Assembly: GCA_002786065.1 (NCBI GenBank)
Contig: NHNY01000019.1
Location: forward strand, 1-64,000
Length of the DNA: 64,000 nucleotides
Direction: 5' to 3'
Source: Microcyclospora pomicola
Lineage: Eukaryota > Ascomycota > Dothideomycetes > Capnodiales
Notes under the pieces: model-generated
Databases searched by the model: none
What the model was told of the DNA's origin: nothing
What the model saw: only the letters and a program-made list of their open reading frames with translations
Made by a program: the position numbers and the translations under genes
In this document: piece by piece, positions 33,706-44,428 of the stretch
Layout: each line of letters starts with the position of its first letter
How positions within the stretch are numbered: position 1 is the first letter of the stretch

Positions 33706-36287
33706 ATGTCCGGACCAACAGCTGAATGGAGCCCGGTTGGGCCCTCGTTCTACCGCAGGACCCAGCTCTACACGAATGTCTTCGACGAGGACCTTGAGCT
33801 CGAGAACTACTTTGTCACTGGCGCTCCGTTCAGCGGTGCTGTAGGTAGGCACTGCGCATGTGCTGTGGATTGCTTGCGCTGACTTCGCGCAGCTCTTTAC
33901 CGTCGCGAGAACCAGGTCTACCGCGGCGCTCAAATCGCGAAGCCCTCAATCGATATCTACAGCTGTGCAGGCAAGCTCATACGCCAAATCCCATCGGATC
34001 GTGATACCATAAAAGCTGTCGGATGGTCTGAGGACGAAAGATTATTGGTGGTGACCGAGGACGGCACGGTCAGAAGCTATGCAGATCTGCAGGAAGAGTC
34101 CGACCCTTTCTCACTGGGACATGGCGCTGAAGAACATGGCGTCAAGGAATGCAAGTTCTGGTCAAACGGGCTCGTAGCGTTACTGGGGAACAATGCACTC
34201 GTAGCAGTCAATCGCTATGAGGAGCCACGACCTCAGCTGTTGGCACAGGCACCGCCTGGGGAAGTCATATCTTGGACAATCATCCCGCCTGAGTATACCT
34301 CTTCGCGATCTGTCGAAGTCCTGCTGGCGATCGGACAGACGGTCTATGTGGTGGATGCTGAGGAATGTGAAGATCGAGGCTTAGAGGCCGGACCTTTCAG
34401 GCACATCAGTATTTCGCCGGATGGCAAATGCATAGCATTGTACACCGATGACAGCAAAGTCTGGGTCATCAGCAGCGACTTCCAAGAGCGAATCAGTGAG
34501 TATGAGTCAAAGGTCAAGACTCCACCAGGCGATTTGCAATGGGTGGGTAATGGTGCAGTGGCACTTGCATGGGAAGATGAGATTCACCTGATCGGCCGAA
34601 ATGGAGCTGCTACACAATACGAAGATTACAGCTCTTTCGTCCATCTGCTACCAGATATCGACGGGCTGCGGGTCCTTACAAGTGATGTGTGCGAATTTAT
34701 CCACAAAGTATCTGATTCCACGGCAGAAGTGTTTCGGCCAGGCTCCAACAGTCCCGCAGCGATGCTCCTTGATGCATTAGGCCACTTGGAGAACAAGTCA
34801 CCCAAGGCCGACGATCTGATACAATTAGCGCGTCCGCATCTGGATGAAGCAGTCGACACCTGTATTCGAGCTGCAGGACAAGAGTACAGTGTACACTGGC
34901 AGAAGCAGCTGTTAAAAGCTGCGTCCTTCGGCAAATCAGTCCTGGATCTCTACAATAGCGACGACTTCGTTGACATGACAGAGATCTTACGGGTGTTGAA
35001 TGCTGCTCGCTTTTATGAAGTCGGCCTTCCGATGTCGTACGAGCAGTATACACGCTTGACGCCAGAGAAACTCATTCATAGGCTGGTCAATCGGCAAGAA
35101 TATCTGCTGGCTCTCAAGATTTCGGAGTTCCTGCACTTGCCTGTGGATAGGATTTATGTGCACTGGGCGCAGCAGAAGATCAGAACCTCAAAGACAGATG
35201 AGGACAGTATGTGTCAAGATATTGTGAGGAAGCTAAGCGGCAAACGAGGCATTTCTTTCGAAGAGGTCGCCCGCACCGCTTCTCTCGAGGGACGTATGAA
35301 GCTAGCGACACGTTTACTGGAACATGAGCCTCGAGCAGGCAAGCAAGTTCCGCTTCTCCTTGACGTAGGCGAGGAGACCATCGCCCTTGACAAGGCAATC
35401 GAAAGTGGTGATACGGATCTGGTTTTCTTCGTCCTTCTTAGCCTGAAAAAGAAAATCCCTCTTTCAAGTTTCTTCCGAACCATCAACAGCCGACCGATGG
35501 CGACCGCGATCGTGGAAGCTTCTGCAGCGGATCAGGATCAGGAACTGCTAAAGAGTCTCTACTATCAAGATGATCGTCGCCTCGAAGGCGCCAACCTACT
35601 CCTTTCAGAGGCTCTAGCAGCTCCCGAGATTGGACCAGCTACAGACAAGCTCAAGTCAGCTGCTAAGCTGCTCCGCGACTCCAAAGAACATGCCGCCACT
35701 GTCACTGCCCTTGAAGATACCCAAAAGCTGCTCCGATTTCAGGAGGCATTCGAGAAAGATCTCGATGATCGATATGTTGGACTATCGGTCAACGAGACAA
35801 TATCCAAGCTCATCAAGACAGGAAACATGAAGCGCAGTGTCAAGGTACAGACTGAGTTCAAAGTGGGTGAGAAGACGTACTGGTGGGTGCGTCTTCGCGC
35901 TCTCGTAAGTCGCAGAGACTGGCGAGAACTCAAGGAGATGAGCAAGGTCAAGAAAAGCCCCATTGGTTGGGAGGTAAGTCAAACCCGCTCGAAGCCATCC
36001 CTAACACTGTCGAGACTATACTGATCTGTTGTGCCCAGCCCTTCTTCAACGAATGTCTTGCCGCCGGCAGTACCGATACTGCGGCACTCTACGTTCCCAA
36101 ATGCACCGCATTGACGCATACCGAACGCATCGAGATGTGGATGAAATGTGGCCTGGTCGCCAAGGCTGCTGACGAGGCTTATAACGCGAAGGATGCGAAT
36201 GCGCTCGAGGAGTTGCGCCCCAGAGCGAGTGGGCAGGCCGCTGTGGAAGTGGAACGACTGATTGGGCTGATGAACAAGCGAAGATAG
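33706..36287 (+). CDS. VPS16: Vacuolar protein sorting protein Vps16
   Basis: Three exons (33706-33844, 33893-35973, 36039-36287) give 822 residues; the introns are 48 and 65 bp. Vps16 is a core subunit of the HOPS and CORVET tethering complexes, pairing with the SNARE-chaperone Vps33 at late endosomes and vacuoles. The first ~400 residues form the beta-propeller: YRRTQLYTNVFDEDLELE, KPSIDIYSCAGKLIRQI, VGWSEDERLLVVTEDGTVRS, LVALLGNNALVAVNRYEEPR. The C-terminal alpha-solenoid includes LLDALGHLENKSPKADDLIQ, VLNAARFYEVGLPMSYEQY, LTPEKLIHRLVNRQEYLLAL, SLEGRMKLATRLLEHEPRAG and the closing MWMKCGLVAKAADEAYNAKD. The first exon (MSGPTAEWSPVG) was added by frame: the main long frame starts only at codon 101 or so. 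Length is typical of the family. Confidence 0.97.
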
Positions 36288-36557
36288 TGAAGCTCTACAT
36301 GAAGTGACAAGGGGACAATCCTCTAGAAGATGCTGTGTCCATATCTTGCCCAGTAGAGAACTGGAATATCTTTCCATATCAGAACACCACACTGTCTGTG
36401 GTACTCTACATCTTGAAGTTGTGCATTCTCCATGCATGGCACGTTCCAAAAGCGGCTAGCTCCATATACGGCCAATGACCCTTCGGTTTTATTAAGTATG
36501 AGACGATGAGAGTGCTATTGTGTTTGAACGAAGTGCGTACATTCCAACATCTCCACC

Positions 36558-37795
36558 ATGCATATCCTTGTAAGTCATGCTGCACGGCAATGTAAGACGT
36601 CAATGGGGTGAGAACAAGATACTGAACTCCCGAGTCAAGGTGACCAACGATGACGGTCCTCCGTCGGCTCAATCCTCGCCGTACATCCTGCCGTTCGTAC
36701 GTGCTCTGGAGCAGGCTGGTCACCTGGTGTCGGTAATCATCCCAGACAGCCAGCGATCATGGATAGGCAAGGCGCACATTGTTGGCCAGGATGTCCAAGG
36801 TATGGGCTGTGTTGTTCTTTCGCAGCAACATCATTCAATTGCTTTGCGTTCCGCAGCGAATGCAGGCAACACTGCATTGAGCTCACACTTTCGTCAGCCA
36901 CGCACTACTGGCCACCAAGCGAGACTCCTGAGGTCCACACCGCTTCATCCTCTCAGAGGGACGACTCCAAGTATCCTTGGATCTTGGTCAACTCTACGCC
37001 TGCGAGCTGTTCTCAATTGGGTCTCAGCCACTTCTTCGAAGATCGCGGCCCGATCGAGCTCGTAGTGTCAGGACCCAACTATGGGTCAGTCCTTCGCAGT
37101 TCTCGTGCGATGCTACGGCAGAACTAAACGTCACGTAGGAGAAATACTACCGCTGTTTTCGCGCTGTCCTCCGGCACTCTGGGCGCCGCGCTCGAAGCAT
37201 CATGCTGTGGCCACCGTGCCATTGCGCTCTCGTTCGCCTTCTTCGACCGGGAGAACAAGCCTGAGATCGTTGCGGAGAGTTGCCAGCAGTCGATTCGAGT
37301 CATCGATTGGTTGGCCAAGAACGGAAAATGGGAAGCGTCGCAATTGTACAGTGTCAATGTCCCCGTACAGAAAGGTGTGCTTCAGCGGAAAGTCGTGTGG
37401 ACGAAGATGCTGCAGAACCAATGGAAGCGAGGCGCCTGTTTTCAGGAGATGTCCGCAGACGCTAGCGTCGATGATCCAGCTTCGGAGGAGGCCAAGCTGA
37501 GGAATCAGCAGAGCATCGAAGGCGGCGAGAGTGGTGCTGCTACGCCCACCAATGATCGGTACAAGCATCGTCACTTCAAGTGGCAGCCACGGTGAGTGAC
37601 CGCAGGACCCTTTGTGCGCGCGCGTGGATGTTGACAGAGCTGACTTCAATCAGGTTCACGGATGTTTACGAAGGTGTTCTTGCTGCAGGACCTGGTAGTG
37701 ATGGCTGGGCAGTCAAGGAGGGCGAGACGAGTGTCACTGCCATCAGGGCCAACTTCGCGCACATCGATGGATATGACGGCGAGTTGAAGCTCTAA
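36558..37795 (+). CDS. SurE-like phosphatase/nucleotidase
   Basis: Five exons (36558-36569, 36640-36799, 36898-37084, 37139-37591, 37654-37795) give 317 residues. The first coding exon is only 12 bases (MHIL). SurE enzymes are metal-dependent phosphatases acting on nucleoside 5'/3'-monophosphates or, in fungi, acid phosphatase substrates. Landmarks: MHILVTNDDGPPSAQSS with the metal-binding Asp-Asp pair at the N-terminus, RALEQAGHLVSVIIPDSQRS, WIGKAHIV, PWILVNSTPASCSQLGL, ELVVSGPNYGRNTTAVFALS with the conserved SGxNxG, LGAALEASCCGHRAIALSF, and FTDVYEGVLAAGPGSDGWAV in the C-terminal arm. All four introns have GT/AG ends and phases agree. No signal peptide is visible, suggesting a cytosolic enzyme, although some fungal relatives are secreted. 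Confidence 0.93.
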
Positions 37796-38577
37796 ATGTG
37801 GCCTCTTGGAACTCAAAATGGGAACTCCTGTTCATGCTCTGCAAAAGCAATAATCCTTATCTCATAGATGTATGCAGCCACGATCTTTGACTTGATGATT
37901 ACATCTGCGTAAACTTCTTCAAGAAGACGAGCAAAGTTTTGGTATCCGACGTGAACACCTTGGGTCGACCTGTGTAGTATATGAAGAGAGGACACGCGGT
38001 CATGACACGGTATCGAAGATTTAACCCTACCTTACGGTTGGAACGTGCTAGTGCTTCAAGGTTTGGATCAATGGTTCGAATTGTATTTAGCTTACGACGG
38101 CCCTACGATGTGTTGTATCACGCGCGACTTCATACTGTATCAAGCAAATATTGTGAACTCATGGGCTGTGTACTCGCTCGAAGGTAGCCTGGTAGCTGTT
38201 TATTGGTGACATCTCAGCATTGAGCATAGGCAACTAGAGGTACAAAGGAACATCAAGTCGAACAGTGGGTATAACGAGCGTAAGCGTAGGCTAAGCATCC
38301 CAGGGCCCGACTCAGACGACAGCGCAGACGAGCATGATGAAAATAAAGTGATTGAAGTGCAACAAAACGACGTTAGCATGATAATCAGGATGAAATCGGA
38401 AGGATATCATCGTGTACAAATTGATAGGCGGTCGATCAGCTTCCTAGGTAAGTTAGAATTTGCATCCTCCCTCGACTCCTTCTAGCATTCCATCGACATT
38501 GCTCGACCTTACTTGCGGTCACCTCATGAACACCATCAGCAATTGTCGCGACTGAAGGCAATATTTATTTTCCAAGA
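37796..38577. other. Intergenic, no gene seen
   Basis: 782 bp with no convincing frame. It holds the end of the SurE-like transcript and the promoter of the small membrane protein gene. Confidence 0.45.
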
Positions 38578-38901
38578 ATGTCGACACCTCCCAAGATGAG
38601 CGACGACGAGTTCGCCGCGCTCAAGCAGAGGGCGAAGGCCTACCGGCCCATGAGCCCGCACATCCGGACTGCTCTCTATGTCTGCGTTCTTACCGGTTCA
38701 ACTGCATCCATCGTCCGATTCCACGCCGGATGGAGCTACGAGGAAGCTGGTATCTGGCTCAATATGTGTTTCTGGGGTGGATATCTCCTCGCTGATTTGG
38801 TGCTGGGCCCGCTCGTGGCGCTCGGGCTGTACCGAGACTGGCGGTTCACCAAGGACGTGGAGAGGCTCAAGGAGCAGAAGGCACTTCGAGAGATGGCATG
38901 A
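38578..38901 (+). CDS. Small two-span membrane protein, unknown function
   Basis: A 107-residue single-exon frame. I do not recognise the family. The N-terminal 30 residues are polar (MSTPPKMSDDEFAALKQRAK). Two hydrophobic stretches follow: roughly residues 32-48 (TALYVCVLTGSTASIV) and 60-85 (LNMCFWGGYLLADLVLGPLV), separated by a short loop with Arg, Trp and acids (RFHAGWSYEEAG). The C-terminus is basic and charged (YRDWRFTKDVERLKEQKALR). Such a hairpin topology with both ends on one side is seen in many small mitochondrial or ER proteins, but no targeting signal can be identified. The ATG has an acceptable context and the frame is clean. Evidence that it is expressed is only its coherent hydrophobicity and charge pattern. 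Confidence 0.6.
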   Translation: MSTPPKMSDDEFAALKQRAKAYRPMSPHIRTALYVCVLTGSTASIVRFHAGWSYEEAGIWLNMCFWGGYLLADLVLGPLVALGLYRDWRFTKDVERLKEQKALREMA

Positions 38902-39928
38902 TGGAGTACGAGGTTCTAGTGTACTTCCGCGATGAAATGGTTCAGGAACAGTGCTGGGCGGCGAACGGGATGGTCGTCCTACGTTGCTCACACTGTTACT
39001 CTGGATCCATGCCTCATCAGAGAGGCTTAACGTTGCAAGGGCCATGCAAGCAGTTCTATCCGCGACTCTACCGGACTTCATCGCCGCCATTCGCTTAGAG
39101 CATGTCGAGCAGAGCATCTCAAGTCGCTTCAGAGGCAACCGAATGCTCCGAAACCTGCATTAACCCGCATCTCCCAGCTGCAAAGATATCACTGGCATCA
39201 CTCACGAAGCCTGTGGAAGGTCCCATGCGATGGGAAAACCAAGCAAGCTACAGGTGGAACAAGAAGATGTCCTAACTTATGGACGGCTCTTCGCAATCAC
39301 TACCACACCTCGCTTGTGGCACCTTCGTCACTGCAGAAGCCATCGCAGCGATGCGGCTCACCAACGCCACACTCCGGTCAACTGAGAGACAGCAATGGAG
39401 TGTGAGAGTGCCGATGTTTGAGCATCATGCACGAGAGAACAGTGCTTTGTAAGACAGCTAAGCTGTTGGCTCTCAAGAGCACAACCTGAAGTCTCGGCGG
39501 CTAATATAGAAGAGGGCGAAGTGAAACACATATCGCCCTTACTGCGGTCATCAATATTGATGCCCACAAGTCTGCATTCTTCCCTTACTCTTAAGTACTA
39601 GCCATTCTCAATTCCCAATCTCGCTGTACACTGCACAAAAACAACCCCCTATGCAAGGCCTCCCCCAACGCCCTCTCGTACAAATTGCGTCACTCTCCGT
39701 CCACGATAGCGTCCCGCCCCGCAATCTGGGGTAAAGCTAATCTCGAACCACCGTGCACCACCTCGACCGCCAAGCACGAAACCTCACCTGCGCGCGCGAA
39801 GCTTAAAACACTCAGCTTCGGAACATACAAATCCACCGCGACAACCCAGCTCGAAGGTTGCAGGTCCCAACGACGCAAACATCTTCTACTCCCCCTGATC
39901 ATTTCCAGCGACAAAACCCGCCACAACG
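38902..39928. other. Intergenic, LSM3 promoter side
   Basis: 1.03 kb without a recognised gene. The last ~300 bp are pyrimidine- and A-rich in stretches, as in fungal core promoters and leaders, and precede LSM3. Confidence 0.45.
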
Positions 39929-40569
39929 ATGTCCGACGCCGACTCGCCCACCAGCGCGAACCCAGTCAACGAGCCGCTCGACCTAGTCCGACTATCGCTG
40001 AACGAGACGGTGTTCGTCAAGCTGCGCGGCGATCGCGAGCTGAAGGGACGGTTACATGTTCGTTTGTCCCTATCCTACACTTCCCCTTCCGCTTGCCCTG
40101 CTTTGCTTGCAGTCTCCGCAACCCCCGCCTCACCCGCCGTCATCTACCAAACATAAGCACATCCGCATCACCCCGTCCCACAGCTGACACATCCCCCCTT
40201 TCGTGACTTTAGGCCTACGACAGCCACTGCAACCTCGTCCTCGGCGACGTCGAGGAAACGGTCTACATCGTCGACGACGAGGACGACGAGAACGAGAACG
40301 AAGCGCCGGCGGCAGAGCAGGTGCGCACCGTGCGCAAGCAGTCGGAGATGTTGTTCGTGCGCGGTGAGTTATATCTTCTACCTGTCTGTGGAGGATTTCG
40401 GAGGGGGATTTACGGGAGAGGAGAGGAGAGGAGGTGAGGAAAGGGTGGAGTTGGGGGTGGAGGGTTTAAGATCCCGAGGATGGGGCGATTTCATGAGCAT
40501 GGACGATTACTGATGCCTACTTGGTGGGGTGTAGGGGATTCCGTCGTGCTTATATCGCCGCAGCAATGA
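39929..40569 (+). CDS. LSM3: U6 snRNA-associated Sm-like protein LSm3
   Basis: Three exons (39929-40057, 40213-40363, 40535-40569) give 104 residues; the introns are 155 and 171 bp. LSm3 is a ring subunit shared by the nuclear LSm2-8 complex that stabilises U6 RNA and the cytoplasmic LSm1-7 complex of mRNA decay. The Sm fold is complete: [20 protein letters not shown] and [20 protein letters not shown] (Sm1, with the first intron between LH and AY), then [18 protein letters not shown], and [14 protein letters not shown] (Sm2, with the RG turn split by the second intron). The acidic insertion between the motifs is slightly longer than in yeast. Because the exons are short, none would be found by length alone; the joins rest on phase and motif continuity. 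Confidence 0.95.
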
Positions 40570-40986
40570 GCGAGCCGGATCGGCGAGATGATCTGGGGGA
40601 GTGCCTGCGTGAAACAAGAGAGGACGCGCGGGAGGACGTGCGAGGACGAGGGTATCGACCGCCCCAGATGACTGTGGGACGGACGGCGGAGAGATAGACG
40701 GCGGGAGGACGAGAAGGGAAAGAGATTTTTGTGGATCGGCCATAAGAGCGGACAGTTAAAGTGCAGAGGCGGAGAGGGGAGGCAGGGAGTGCGTCTGGCG
40801 ACAGTGCGATGCATTACAGAAGGACGAGGACAATGCATACTATAGAAATGCACGACATGCATGCTTGGATTGATAACGTTATCATAACGAGCCCAGGTAT
40901 ACGATCATATCAAGAGCAAAAAAGAAAGCCTATTACCACATCCATTCATGATATTCGTCCCTGCCTACCATCCCCGCACCCCAAAT
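40570..40986. other. Convergent spacer
   Basis: 417 bp between LSM3 and the 3' end of the transglutaminase-core gene, partly purine rich (gga/gag-rich around 40600-40700). No gene is seen. Confidence 0.45.
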
Positions 40987-43170
40987 CTATGCTAACCACC
41001 ACGTCGCCACGCCCGAGAAGCTCCACCCTTTACTCCACTGGAACGGCCCGGTGCGATTCTTGTACTGCTCAGCAGACATGCCGCGCGCCTCGACGCCGCC
41101 GACGGTCGTGACGGCCCAGCTGCGGACGGTGTCGCCGGCGTTGCCGAGCAGGCGGGTGGGGATGTCGCACCACCAGATCTCGCCGTTGGTCTCGAACGCG
41201 CGGTCCTCGTAGGGCGTGCCCTTGCAGGCTTCGATGCGCATGATGTAGAGGAAGTAGGGCCCTTTGCCGTTGCGCATGGGATCCCAGTGCGGGCAGATCT
41301 TCTGGAAGGAGAAACGCACCGTCGGGCCTTGCTGGGCGAGCACGATGTGGCGCTCGGCGGGCATGACTGAGGCGTTGCGCATGCCTTCGGGGACGAGGTA
41401 GCCGCCGCACAGCTGGGCGGAGCAGCCGCCCTTGGAGATGGCGCCCCTGTACTCCTCCCACGGCACGACGCGGCCGTCCTCGCGGAACTGCTTGCTGGTG
41501 TCGCCGGGCCAGTGGTCGAAGCCGAAGTCCATGTTGGACTGAGTGAAGCGCTCGGGCGCGAAGGATTGTTGGTAGGTGTTGCCGGCGCCGAGGTGGCCGG
41601 CACCCCAGCAGGCGTCGATCAGCTTCCACTGGCCGTTGTCGATCTTGACGACGTTCCACGCATGGTTGCCATCGTATGGCGGGACGGGATCGCCAGGCTT
41701 CATTTCGGTGTGTCCGAAACCTTTGCCGTGTCCCGACACGACATAAGCTTCAAGTCCTGCTTTTAGAGCGAACGCGGCGAAGAGGCTGGCGTAGCCTTCA
41801 CACACAGCCAAGCCGGATTGAAGCGTCCCCTGCGGCGTGGAAGGTTTGAGAGTGCCTGCGAAAAAGTTGACCGTGTCGTAGGCGACATTGTGATGCAGCC
41901 ATGTGAAGATTGCTCGCGCTTTGTCAGTAGCGGAGGGGAACGGGTTGGTAAGCTGGTTAGCCAACCATCCGACATCATGCGAAGGGATAGTGTGGCGTGA
42001 GAACCTGGCAGCGTGGTTGTCGGGACCGGAGAAGTCTCGACAAGCAAGACAGGCGCCGGGTTGTGCCGGGGGAGCAGCTGCAACTGCCGTTCCCGTCGCT
42101 CCATTCATCTTCGGCTTCGACGATTGCAAAGCGGACAGATCTGGACGGGAGCCAGTCGGAATTGGGGGTGGCACTCCGACGCCATTCCCCGCCGGCACTG
42201 AGCCAGGTCTCGCACCAATAGGCGGTGGGTTCGCAGTCGACGAGTTCAAGCCGAATGTAAGTGCCGATCGCTTCGGGGGTGGTGGCTCTAGCTGGCGAGT
42301 AGGTTGTGGCGGCGGTGCAACTGTGCGCGGGGGAGCCGGCTCAATCTGCAAGGGATGTTCTTGTATCGAGGGAGTTCGAGATGCAGGTCTGGTAGGGACT
42401 GCAGGATGGTTTTGCGTGGTTCTCCTCTGCGCTGGCGGCGGAGTGGTCCCCTCTTGCTTGACGATACTCGGAGACGAAAGCCTCGATTTCAGCGAGGGCT
42501 TTGCCTTCCGGACGCTACCACTGGCGTAGTAGTCACTCATCGCGTTCGCGTTCTTGGGCGGCAGGACAGGAAGCGACGACGGGTCATAAGCTGGTGCACG
42601 CACCGCCCGATCCGAGGTCATCGACGTCGTGTTGGAGATGCCTGAGACGGAGGAGATGGCGGTGCCCATCGAGCTCATGGAGTCGGTGGACGTTCGACGG
42701 CTGCGGTCATAGGTATAATCGGACTGCGAGGGCGTGGCGGACGTTCTCCGGGATGGTAGAGCAGGTGATTCCGATGGTCGTCTAGGTGGCAACACCGGAT
42801 TTTGCGCCGATGCTGCGGTCGATTGCGTTGACGTTCTAGGTGGGAGGGAAGGTCTAGAAATCCCATCCATCCCATTCGCCGAAGCAACATAGCTGGGGAC
42901 ATCGCCTTCGGGCAAGTTCCCTCTCCCCGTGATGGCCTGTCCGGTCGGCACGTTCGTCGATTGTGCTCGAGCATGCGGCGTAGGACGAGCGGGCAATTCC
43001 GGTCGTGGCGGAGGCGGCGGTCGTGGCCTGCCATTCTGACCAGTTCCATTCGAGCTGGAGCGATATGAGGGCGTCGGCGTCTGACCAGGGACCTTGCCGA
43101 CCTGGTTCATCTTGAGTCGCGCGATACGCTCCTGCAGGCTCTGCATCGGCGCTTCTTCCTCGTCCGCCAT
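40987..43170 (-). CDS. Transglutaminase-core protein (Cyk3/kyphoscoliosis-like)
   Basis: A 727-residue single-exon protein. The N-terminal 370 residues are disordered and rich in Pro (RPRPPPPPRPELPARP, PPPQPTRQLEPPPPKR), ideal SH3 ligands. The transglutaminase-like core then runs from about 372 to 530: CLACRDFSGPDNHAARF, NPFPSATDKARAIFTWLHHN, SGLAVCEGYASLFAAFALKA with Cys457, GNHAWNVVKIDNGQWKLID with His503 and Asp519. All three positions of the Cys-His-Asp triad are present. The C-terminal ~200 residues (ERFTQSNMDFGFDHWPGD onward) form the conserved tail of this fungal family. In yeast the related Cyk3 works at the division septum and has an SH3 domain, absent here. Whether this protein has enzyme activity is unknown. 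Strong antisense frames over the 3' part reflect GC-rich codon use. Confidence 0.9.
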   Translation of the reverse strand: MADEEEAPMQSLQERIARLKMNQVGKVPGQTPTPSYRSSSNGTGQNGRPRPPPPPRPELPARPTPHARAQSTNVPTGQAITGRGNLPEGDVPSYVASANGMDGISRPSLPPRTSTQSTAASAQNPVLPPRRPSESPALPSRRTSATPSQSDYTYDRSRRTSTDSMSSMGTAISSVSGISNTTSMTSDRAVRAPAYDPSSLPVLPPKNANAMSDYYASGSVRKAKPSLKSRLSSPSIVKQEGTTPPPAQRRTTQNHPAVPTRPASRTPSIQEHPLQIEPAPPRTVAPPPQPTRQLEPPPPKRSALTFGLNSSTANPPPIGARPGSVPAGNGVGVPPPIPTGSRPDLSALQSSKPKMNGATGTAVAAAPPAQPGACLACRDFSGPDNHAARFSRHTIPSHDVGWLANQLTNPFPSATDKARAIFTWLHHNVAYDTVNFFAGTLKPSTPQGTLQSGLAVCEGYASLFAAFALKAGLEAYVVSGHGKGFGHTEMKPGDPVPPYDGNHAWNVVKIDNGQWKLIDACWGAGHLGAGNTYQQSFAPERFTQSNMDFGFDHWPGDTSKQFREDGRVVPWEEYRGAISKGGCSAQLCGGYLVPEGMRNASVMPAERHIVLAQQGPTVRFSFQKICPHWDPMRNGKGPYFLYIMRIEACKGTPYEDRAFETNGEIWWCDIPTRLLGNAGDTVRSWAVTTVGGVEARGMSAEQYKNRTGPFQWSKGWSFSGVATWWLA

Positions 43171-44428
43171 GGTGGTGGTTCGGGGCCCAGATTCGATACG
43201 ACTTTAGGTCAACAAGTAGATGGCAATCCCAGAGCAGTGACCGTGTCCTGGCAAGAAAGAGCAGATCCCTCGTCTCATATGTCACAAACAGTACAACCCG
43301 GCCTGCCCCCAAAGCGAGGTCAGAGCTGGAGGAACGCCAAGCGTATGTTGCCTGCACAGCCTGGCGCGAAGGGACGGATCGGGCGAATCCTTTGCGGTGC
43401 TTGTGCTATGCTTAGCTGGCGGCAACACGCCTACGAGCACGCCATGAACAGATGAGCGCAACTCTTGGTCTCTCCAACCGCCGAGCACGAGTAAGTGATG
43501 AGACCTGGAATACACAGGTCTCTGATCAGTATAATAGATTGTAGCTGGGAAGTGGCACAGCCAGGAGCCAGATCTCGAGTCATGCTTGATCGAGATGTCG
43601 GAACGTCGATCTCAAGCTCCGCGGGCCGCACGACACGTGGGGAGCCAGCACAAAACAGTACGTACATACATGTTCAATACATGAGAATATGTATAGATAC
43701 TCTTATAGTAGAGACGCTGTACGTACCACTACATCCTCTCTACGACGCTTGCTACGATCCAACTGAGGTAGGTAGGAAAGCTACAAGATCACCGAAGAGC
43801 AGGAAGCATATGGGAAGTACGTCGTAGCACTGGGATTTCGTCGGGCTACATCGACTGACTTCTCTTGCCTTCGTCATATCAGCCGCCGCTGGAAAGGAAA
43901 ACACATTGCAGACGCAGAAACACGAACATGCAGTGAGCGAGACGACCGGTTCCACCCTTTGCGTTCCGCCCCTCCTTGCTATGCATCTTGAATTTGCCCT
44001 CCTTGGCCCCAAAGGCAGAATGTCCCACAGTTCTGCGCTGTTCCCTTCTCTCCAACCGGGGTAAGCATTGCGTCCCTTGTCCCTTTGCCGTCTGCATGAA
44101 AGAATGATCAAAAGGGAAAGGGTGTGGGGAAGCAAGAAAGCATTTTCGAGTGTGTTGTTACTCCAGACAGCCACCGTCGCCCGACGCGAACATCTTTTAG
44201 CTCGCGTATAGAAAATGTAAGGAAAAAGAAAGAAATTCTTGGGTCATCGTTGATATAGTGGGTGCAGGCGCAATGCTGCCAATGTACTTTTGGTGAAGTG
44301 TGCGAGGCACATGCGCAAAGTCGTGAATAGTAGTGTCGTATGGCGATGGTGATGCCGAGGTCGAGTGTTCGATAGAGGAAGTTACGTTGGACGAATGCCC
44401 ATCATGACCGGAATACTGGACGAGAAGA
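43171..44428. other. Intergenic, no gene seen
   Basis: 1.26 kb between two minus-strand genes. Open frames are short or antisense artefacts. A short gaggtaggtagg motif occurs near 43763. Confidence 0.5.

Noticed and set aside
41069-41659. Arg- and Pro-rich minus-strand frames of about 200 codons
   Set aside because: Out-of-frame readings of the GC-rich transglutaminase-core gene, whose catalytic motifs are in another frame.
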